The notes below the pieces were generated by a model. That model was given only the letters and a program-made list of their open reading frames with translations, was not told the origin of the DNA and made no database searches. Shown piece after piece: positions 58,840 to 64,000 of a DNA stretch of 64,000 nucleotides. This stretch comes from Frateuria_A sp051900415 (GTDB lineage Bacteria > Pseudomonadota > Gammaproteobacteria > Xanthomonadales > Rhodanobacteraceae). Both the position numbers and the translations under genes were made by a program. The stretch is from positions 310,001-374,000 of the forward strand of contig NZ_JBHZGL010000001.1 of assembly GCF_051900415.1 (NCBI RefSeq). The letters run 5' to 3'. Positions within the stretch are counted from its first letter, which is position 1; each line of letters begins with the position of its first letter.

Positions 58840-58981
58840 GCCCCCATCCGCCCTCCGGGCACCTTCCCCCGTGGAACGGGGGAAGGATCAGGTGCGCGGC
58901 GCGAACCTCCACCCGGCGAGGGCATTCCTATCGAGCCTTCCTCCGTTCCACGGGGGAAGGTGCCGACAGGCGGATAGGGGC
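58840..58981. repeat. REPIN-like doublet of the CCCCCATCCGCC family
   Basis: GCCCCCATCCGCCCTCCGGG...CACCTTCCCCCG...GGGGGAAGG faces CCTTCCTCCG...GGGGGAAGGTGCC...GGCGGATAGGGGC, in the 277-bp gap between two divergent genes (MFS and DUF3247). One change in each outer arm of the right copy. Confidence 0.85.
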
Positions 58982-59058
58982 ACACCCGCCGCAGACTTCA
59001 CGACCACTTGCCCACCCCCGCCCTAGCCTCGCCCCATCGCCGCCGCAGGAGACCGGCC

Positions 59059-59361
59059 ATGGGCCGCCAGGCCGAACACGTCTACACCGACCAGCCCACC
59101 ATCGCCCGCTTCAACAGCATGGTCGAGCACCTGCAGAACGGCGCACGGGTGCGCCTGCATTTGGCCGACGGCAGTACCTGCGACGGCGTGGTCGCCGCCC
59201 GTCCCACCGTGCAGGAGTTCTACGACGGTGACGGCAACGAAGGCAGCAACGGCGTGGTGCACCTGGAGCAGCTGGGCACGTCCGAATGGAAGCGCTACCT
59301 CTGGTTCGACCAGATCGAGCGCATCGAGCACCTGGACTCCGACGCCCAACTGCGCGCCTGA
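59059..59361 (+). CDS. DUF3247 family protein
   Basis: A 100-residue protein: HVYTDQPTIARFNSMVEHL, VRLHLADGSTCDGVVAARPTVQEFYD and GTSEWKRYLWFDQIERIEHLDS. The middle reads as a small LSm/SH3-like barrel. DUF3247 is largely restricted to Xanthomonadales and has no assigned role; it supports the lineage call. The start follows GCAGGAG. Confidence 0.9.
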   Translation: MGRQAEHVYTDQPTIARFNSMVEHLQNGARVRLHLADGSTCDGVVAARPTVQEFYDGDGNEGSNGVVHLEQLGTSEWKRYLWFDQIERIEHLDSDAQLRA

Positions 59362-59385
59362 GCCGTACCCGCGCGGCTGGCGCAT

Positions 59386-60579
59386 TCAGGCCACATCGTC
59401 GGACAACACAGGCACGGTCGGGCGCCCGGGCCGTCGGGCCGGTGCGCCCTCCAGTCCGAACAGCGGGCGCAGCCAGCGGCTGGGGCGGATCACGACGTGG
59501 TGCAGCAACGCGCAGCCGAGGATCGTCGCCAGCAGGATCGACAGCGGCTCCAGCACCGGCCCCAGGCCCAGCGGCATCAGCTGCCAGGCGGCGAACAGCA
59601 GCACGCTCTGGTGCAGCACGTACCACGGATAGACCGCCTCTCGCGCGTACGGCAGCCAGCGGAACGGACGGTTGAGCCAGGCGTGTCCCCAGCCGAGCAC
59701 GGCCACGATCGCCGCCCACAGATAGGCATAGCGCGCCGCATGCACCACCTCCCACAGCAGCGCCGGCGCGGTGTCGGGGAGCAGCGTGATGCCGGCCAGG
59801 TAGACCCCGAAGCAGGCGAGCGCAAACGGCAGCGAGACGCGGCGCAGGCGCGCCAGCTCGCGCCAGAGCCCGGTATCGGTCCCCAGCAGGTAGCCATAGA
59901 GGAAGACCGTCGCGTAGATCGCATGGGCGTACCAGTCGTCCAGCAACGCGCCGGTCACCGGGTAGCGTGCGGCGAGCAGGCGATCCCACGCGAACAGCGG
60001 CACGGCCGGCACCAGCAGCAGGGCCGCGCCGCGCAGCTTCAGGCAGGCTGCCCGCAGGCGTTGCCCCGCGCGTGACTCCAGCGCCGGCAGCAGCGCGATC
60101 AGCAACAGGGTATAGACCCACAGATAGGGCAGATACCAGAGATGGTTCCAGGTCACGCCGAACTGCCAGCCGGTGAACGCGCCCGGCGGCCACGGACCGC
60201 CGCTCCAGTAACGCAGCAGGAACCGGCCGAAACCGGGCTGGACCAGGTGGTTGGCCAGGCCCTGCACGTACGGCTGGATCGGAACCACCACCGCCATGCC
60301 GAAGACCAGCGGCAGCAGCAGGCGCAGGCTGCGCTTGCCTGCCATGCCGAGCAGGCTGCCGCGGCGGCGCATGAAGTTCACGGCCAGGCCCGAGATCAGG
60401 AACAGCAGCTCCATCCGCCACCGGTTCAGGAACAGCATCGGGTACTGCAGCCACTCGGCCAGGTGGCTGCTCTTGAGGTGGAAGTCCCAGTCGGCTACGT
60501 ACAGCATGCCGGCGTGGTAGAGGATCAGCAGGCCGAAGGCCAGGACGCGCAGCGCGTCGATGTCGTAGCGTCGGTTCAT
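59386..60579 (-). CDS. Membrane acyltransferase (acyltransferase 3/OpgC-like)
   Basis: A 397-residue protein with about ten helices. It starts RRYDIDALRVLAFGLLILYHAGM, the acyltransferase-3 signature with Asp and the active-site His (LYHAGM). It continues RMELLFLISGLAVNFM and later NHLWYLPYLWVYTLLL and YPWYVLHQSVLLFAAW. Such enzymes acylate or succinylate sugars of glucans, O-antigen or peptidoglycan at the inner membrane. The order NHLWYL resembles OpgC. Divergent from a LytTR regulator (145 bp apart). Confidence 0.9.
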   Translation of the reverse strand: MNRRYDIDALRVLAFGLLILYHAGMLYVADWDFHLKSSHLAEWLQYPMLFLNRWRMELLFLISGLAVNFMRRRGSLLGMAGKRSLRLLLPLVFGMAVVVPIQPYVQGLANHLVQPGFGRFLLRYWSGGPWPPGAFTGWQFGVTWNHLWYLPYLWVYTLLLIALLPALESRAGQRLRAACLKLRGAALLLVPAVPLFAWDRLLAARYPVTGALLDDWYAHAIYATVFLYGYLLGTDTGLWRELARLRRVSLPFALACFGVYLAGITLLPDTAPALLWEVVHAARYAYLWAAIVAVLGWGHAWLNRPFRWLPYAREAVYPWYVLHQSVLLFAAWQLMPLGLGPVLEPLSILLATILGCALLHHVVIRPSRWLRPLFGLEGAPARRPGRPTVPVLSDDVA

Positions 60580-60724
60580 GGGGCGCTCCCGGTCGGAAAG
60601 TGGCGCCAGTGTTGGCCTCACACGGGGCCCGATCACGCCGGAAGTGACCGTTCGCGGGGCCGCGGGGATGAACGGCGGGTGCGCAGGGACGAACCGGGAT
60701 GGTGCCCTGCGTAGAATCCGCCCC

Positions 60725-61606
60725 ATGACCTCCATGCCCGGATCCCTTTCCTCCCAACGTTGGCGGCGCGCGCTCGAGGTCGCGGCGTGGAGCTTCTTCT
60801 TCGTACTCAACGCCCTGTTCAACAGCCTCAACTCGGGCGTGGACCATCCGGGCGCAGCCGCCTGGGAACCCTGGGTCTGGGAATGGACCAGCGCGCTGGT
60901 GCTGCTGGCCCTGCTGCCGGGGGTGATCGCGCTGGAGCGGCGCTGGCCGGTCCGCTTCGATACCTGGCAGCGCAATCTTCCGCTGCATGCACTGGCGAGC
61001 GTGCCGTTCAGCCTGGCCCACGTGGCCGGCATGTGGTTGCTGCGCACGCTGGTGTACGCCGCCATCGGGTGGCACTACGACCCGGGCGGCTGGTGGTTCA
61101 ACCTCGGCTACGAGTACCTCAAGGACATACGGACCTATTTCCTGATCGTCGGCGCGCTGGTGCTCTACCGGCTGTGGCGGCTGCGCCAGCACGGCGAGGC
61201 ACGCTTGCTGGCGGCCCCCGACGAGGGCCCGCCGGTGGAGCCGGTGGAGCGGCCCGAACGCTTCCTGGTGCGCAAGCTCGGCAAGGAGTTCCTGCTCAAC
61301 GCGCGCGAAGTCGAGTGGCTGCAGGCGGCCGGCAACTACGTGAACCTGCACGTGCGCGGGCGCGACTATCCGCTGCGCACCACCATGGCGGCGATCGAGG
61401 AGCGGCTGGACCCGGCGCGTTTCGTGCGGGTGCATCGCAGCTATGTCGTGAACCTCGACTACCTGGCGGAGATCGAGCCGCTGGATACCGGCGACGCGCG
61501 ACTGAAGCTGCGCGACGGCGCCATCGTCCCGTGCAGCCGGCGTTATCGCGCGCAGCTGCGCGAGCGGTTCGGCGAGCCGGCACCGGCCCAGCTGGGTTCG
61601 GTGTAG
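60725..61606 (+). CDS. Membrane-bound LytTR family transcription regulator
   Basis: A 293-residue protein: four predicted helices in the first 150 residues, a linker rich in Pro/Glu, then a LytTR DNA-binding domain (about 187-285: EFLLNAREVEWLQAAGNYVNLHVRG; RFVRVHRSYVVNLDYLAEIEP). There is no receiver domain, so the membrane part is the likely sensor. It is divergent from the acyltransferase gene, a likely target. TAGAAT at 60712-60717 lies 7 bp before the ATG. The stop codon TAG is inside the following REP palindrome. Confidence 0.92.
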   Translation: MTSMPGSLSSQRWRRALEVAAWSFFFVLNALFNSLNSGVDHPGAAAWEPWVWEWTSALVLLALLPGVIALERRWPVRFDTWQRNLPLHALASVPFSLAHVAGMWLLRTLVYAAIGWHYDPGGWWFNLGYEYLKDIRTYFLIVGALVLYRLWRLRQHGEARLLAAPDEGPPVEPVERPERFLVRKLGKEFLLNAREVEWLQAAGNYVNLHVRGRDYPLRTTMAAIEERLDPARFVRVHRSYVVNLDYLAEIEPLDTGDARLKLRDGAIVPCSRRYRAQLRERFGEPAPAQLGSV

Positions 61607-61664
61607 GAGCGCACCCGTGCGCGACCGGGGTGCATGGCGGTCGCGCCCGGGTGCACTCCTGCAG
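61602..61664. repeat. GTAG-type REP palindrome overlapping a stop codon
   Basis: TGTAGGAGCGCACCCGTGCG and a near complement (GCACTCCTGCA end) with a loop. The TAG stop of the LytTR gene is the TAG of the repeat itself, so the element sits exactly at the end of the gene. Confidence 0.85.
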
Positions 61665-61733
61665 GATGCCTGCGCTTGCACCGCCCGCCCGCGCGTTCCA
61701 CGCTAGGGACTTTCCCGTGCTGGAGCGCACCCG

Positions 61734-62453
61734 ATGAAGCTGCCCTTCCCTTCCTCCGCGGCCCTGCTGTGCGGCATGCTGGCCCTGGCCGGCTGCAATT
61801 CGCAGGACCAAGAGCAGGCTGCCCAGGCCCCGGCGGCTTCGGCGCAGAACGACGATGCGGCGCGCAAGCTCGACACCTACCGCCAGCTCATCCGCATCCA
61901 CAACGACGAGATGACCGTGACCATGGGCCACGACATCCTCGACCGCTACCCGGACAGTGCCGCGGCGAAGGAAGTGCAGCAGACCCTGCCCGATATCGAG
62001 AAGCGCTGGAAGGAAGAGAGCGAGAAGCGCCGGCTCGACGCACTGTGGCAATACCAGGTCTCGCCCATGCAGGGCGGTACGCAGTCGACCGCCACCATTT
62101 ATTCGAGCCAGCCCTCCGGCAACGACCGCGTGCGGCTGGTGTTGCGCCGGCACACCGACTGGGGCCAGAACGTGTTCCTCTACGGCGGCGGCCACGGCTT
62201 CGTCTGCCGCGGCAACTGCACCATCCACGCCACCTTCGACGGCAAGGAGCACGGCATCAAGGCGTTCGCGCCTTCCACCGGCGAGCCGGCATTGATGATC
62301 CGCGACGACGACGATTTCATCGCGCGGATGAAGAAGGCGAAGAAGATCACCATGGACGTGACCCTGGTCGACGGCGAGAAGAAGGAAACCCTGGTCTACG
62401 AGGTGGGTGGCTTCGATCCGGCCAAGTGGAAGGCACTGCCCAAGAAGAAGTGA
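61734..62453 (+). CDS. Lipoprotein, 239 residues, unknown
   Basis: Signal peptide with lipobox LALAGC (Cys21). The mature protein begins Gln/Ala-rich, then a helical segment (AARKLDTYRQLIRIHNDEMT; YPDSAAAKEVQQTLPDIEKR) and a beta-rich second half (VRLVLRRHTDWGQNVFLYGGG; HGFVCRGNCTIHATFDG). No named family is clear to me. Two cysteines at CRGNC may form a disulfide. It is followed by a second lipoprotein gene 64 bp later on the same strand. Confidence 0.75.
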   Translation: MKLPFPSSAALLCGMLALAGCNSQDQEQAAQAPAASAQNDDAARKLDTYRQLIRIHNDEMTVTMGHDILDRYPDSAAAKEVQQTLPDIEKRWKEESEKRRLDALWQYQVSPMQGGTQSTATIYSSQPSGNDRVRLVLRRHTDWGQNVFLYGGGHGFVCRGNCTIHATFDGKEHGIKAFAPSTGEPALMIRDDDDFIARMKKAKKITMDVTLVDGEKKETLVYEVGGFDPAKWKALPKKK

Positions 62454-62517
62454 CGCAGTGCACCGATCGGGCATCAACGCGTTACCGGTCGGGCGAGTCG
62501 ACTCAAGGAGAAGCGCC

Positions 62518-62952
62518 ATGTCGTTGAAACGTGCCCTGCTGGCCGGTGTCGCCACGCTGGTGTTCGCCGGCTGCTCCAGTGTCCCCTATGCGCAGCGCAT
62601 GGCCGACCGGCAGGCGGCCTACGCACAGGCGGCCGGCGCGCCGGTCAACCATTTCAGTTTCTTCGTGCCGATGTGGTCGTGGGAACCGCTGGGCAGCGAC
62701 CAGGTGGCGGTCTACACCAAGCCGAAGGAAGCCTGGCTGCTGGACGTGCCCGGCTGCACCGAACTGCCGTACGCCAACACGATCGGCGTGACCTCGAGCC
62801 TCAACCAGGTCTCGATCAACTTCGACAAGGTCGTGACCGGGCGCAGCCAGCTCGCCTGCACGATCCGGCAGATCCGCCCGGTCGACCTGGACAAGCTCAA
62901 GGCGCTGCAGCAGGAGCAGCGGCAGGTGACGGCCGAACCGCGTCAGGGCTGA
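62518..62952 (+). CDS. DUF6491 family lipoprotein
   Basis: A 144-residue lipoprotein (lipobox VFAGC, Cys19). The mature part (FFVPMWSWEPLGSDQVAVYT; EAWLLDVPGCTELPYANTIG; GRSQLACTIRQIRPVDLDKL) matches DUF6491 with two conserved cysteines. The family is typical of Xanthomonadales and unassigned. The start is preceded by AAGGAG at good spacing. Confidence 0.8.
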   Translation: MSLKRALLAGVATLVFAGCSSVPYAQRMADRQAAYAQAAGAPVNHFSFFVPMWSWEPLGSDQVAVYTKPKEAWLLDVPGCTELPYANTIGVTSSLNQVSINFDKVVTGRSQLACTIRQIRPVDLDKLKALQQEQRQVTAEPRQG

Positions 62953-62987
62953 TTCGCACGCGAAATCGGCCGGCAGGTGGTCCGCAC

Positions 62988-63809
62988 TCAGTTGAGGAAG
63001 AGTCGTTCGGCCAGCTTCGCCAGCGGCTTCTCCAGCGCACCCTGCAGCCGTGGCGGGAAGTCCAGCGGCTTGAGCAGCATCTTCACCGTCATCTCGGCCG
63101 GGATATGCCGGCGCAGCAGGTCCTGCGCCTTGCCGGCGACCCGGCGGAAGGCCTCGCGGTCGCCCTTGTGCTGCGGGTAGCACTGCTCGAACACGTGGCG
63201 CAGCGCGATGTCGCTGTCCTCGCTACGGATCTCGTTGACCCGTTTGAGCACCGCGCGGAACACCTTGTACCGCCCCAGCCCCTCGGTCTCGCGGTAGCGG
63301 CGGAAGTGCTGGTAGAAATACTTGAAGTGCCGCACCTCGTCGCTCTTGATGTGGCCGGTCAGTTGCTTGAGCACCGGCTCATCGGTGATCTCGTGCAGCG
63401 CGCGGTAAAGGCTGGCGGTGCCGGTCTCGACCACGCAGCGCGCGGCCAGCTCCAGCCCGCGGCTGTCCTCCAGCTGCTCGGCGGTGCACACCGCGCCGTA
63501 TTCGGTCCAGAACGCGGCGAACCCCTTGTCCCAGTCGAACTCCGGCCACACCGTGCGCACGTAGGCGGCCAGCGCGCGGCCGTGCTGCAGTTCCTCGTGC
63601 TCCCAGTGCTGGCTGAGCCAGGTCTGCAGTTCCTCGTCGCCGTTGAAGTGGGCAACCAGGTTGTGGGTGTAGAGATCCGAACCGCTCTCGACGAAGGAAG
63701 AACTGCACAGCAGGAAGAACAACTCCTCGTTGTGGCGCACGCGCGCACGGTCGATGCACGACAGGTCGAGGGTTTCCAGCGTCCAGGGCAGGGCAGGGAC
63801 GTAGCTCAC
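62988..63809 (-). CDS. Ferritin-like diiron protein
   Basis: A 273-residue all-helical protein with diiron-type ligands in sequence: HNEELFFLLCSSSFVESGSD, WEHEELQHGRAL (ExxH), VVETGTASLYRALHEI and KSDEVRHFKYFYQHF (ExxH). This is the ferritin-like four-helix pattern (E, ExxH, E, ExxH). It starts at GTG. It could be an oxidase, an N-oxygenase or an iron-related protein; the substrate is unknown. The stop lies 35 bp from the convergent DUF6491 gene. Confidence 0.8.
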   Translation of the reverse strand: MSYVPALPWTLETLDLSCIDRARVRHNEELFFLLCSSSFVESGSDLYTHNLVAHFNGDEELQTWLSQHWEHEELQHGRALAAYVRTVWPEFDWDKGFAAFWTEYGAVCTAEQLEDSRGLELAARCVVETGTASLYRALHEITDEPVLKQLTGHIKSDEVRHFKYFYQHFRRYRETEGLGRYKVFRAVLKRVNEIRSEDSDIALRHVFEQCYPQHKGDREAFRRVAGKAQDLLRRHIPAEMTVKMLLKPLDFPPRLQGALEKPLAKLAERLFLN

Positions 63810-63919
63810 GCGGATGTCCTGTGAAGGCGCGGCACAAGGCGCGCGTGTGACGGGCGAATGACAGACAGCATACGGTGTCGTGACGCGCGCGGATTAACCC
63901 AGCCCGACCCCGCGAACTG

Positions 63920-64000
63920 CTACGGCACCACCGTCACCGGCACATGCGCGCGCGCCAGCACGTCGCTGGAGACCGAGCCGAGCAGCCAGCGTGCCAGCGT
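63920..64000 (-). CDS. Universal stress protein, C-terminal end only
   Basis: The last 26 codons run off the end of the window. The readable part, ending RWLLGSVSSDVLARAHVPVTVVP, is the C-terminus of a UspA-family protein (GSVSxxVLxxxxxPVxVV), including the phosphate-binding Gly-Ser-Val/Ser of ATP-binding members. The rest lies outside. Confidence 0.85.
   Translation of the reverse strand, partial: TLARWLLGSVSSDVLARAHVPVTVVP

Noticed and set aside
1..64000. Prophage, insertion sequence, integron or genomic island
   Set aside because: There is no transposase, integrase, tRNA-linked attachment site or run of atypical base composition. The only mobile-type DNA is short palindromic repeats.

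Overview
The window is a stretch of chromosome from a high-GC Gram-negative bacterium. It most likely belongs to the Xanthomonadales (Lysobacterales), probably Rhodanobacteraceae (Rhodanobacter, Dyella, Luteibacter or Frateuria-like). This rests on a DUF3247 protein and a DUF6491 lipoprotein, both typical of that order. It also rests on the many intergenic GTAG-type palindromes and on promoters with a TAGAAT -10 box very close to the start codon. Coding density is high. I saw no phage, insertion sequence, transposase, tRNA, rRNA or CRISPR array, so the order reads as ordinary core and accessory chromosome, broken up by several families of dispersed palindromic repeats.

Layout. 1-2.7 kb: 3' part of a TonB-dependent receptor, ending in a strong terminator. 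2.8-11.2 kb: housekeeping and small unknowns (TANGO2/NRDE protein, LigB, YchJ-like, lipocalin, DUF938, NnrU, HutD, transaldolase, NDH-2). 11.3-15.1 kb: priA, with perfect DnaA boxes in its upstream region, and a DUF3667 membrane protein. 15.2-19.5 kb: MATE exporter and sppA, followed by a roughly 226-bp tandem array whose units carry copies of the sppA 3' end. 19.5-23.3 kb: SDR, DUF4124 protein, DegV protein and AMP nucleosidase.

23.8-32.2 kb is the most unusual functional block. It has six co-directional genes: a ThDP-dependent decarboxylase/oxidase, an enolase-superfamily acid-sugar enzyme, a giant FAD/Fe-S dehydrogenase, a PPC (DUF296) protein, a homologue of the Anabaena sensory rhodopsin transducer (ASRT) with no rhodopsin in sight, and a membrane-anchored SDR. 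Two gene pairs overlap by ATGA. Palindromic repeats lie at the edges and at three of the four non-overlapping internal junctions. I read it as an oxidative acid/sugar-acid module with ASRT and PPC as candidate small-molecule-binding partners.

32.3-43.3 kb: a glutaredoxin/IscA-like/rhodanese fusion, SGNH hydrolase, AlaA-type aminotransferase, RsgA, a DUF1704 (QEGLA) putative metallopeptidase, malic enzyme MaeB and pyruvate dehydrogenase E1. 43.3-44.9 kb is gene-free and holds four copies of a repeat of roughly 320 bp, two in each orientation. 45-52.9 kb: a TPP-riboswitch-controlled thiamin operon, thiC-thiO-thiS-thiG-thiE-thiF(rhodanese)-thiD, with tightly overlapping genes; an MFS transporter follows on the same strand.

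53-64 kb: small unknowns, GST, a secreted esterase-like protein, an arginine-deiminase-related (CtlX-like) hydrolase, an MFS exporter, DUF3247, a membrane acyltransferase divergent from a membrane-bound LytTR regulator, two lipoproteins, a ferritin-like diiron protein, and the 3' end of a universal stress protein.
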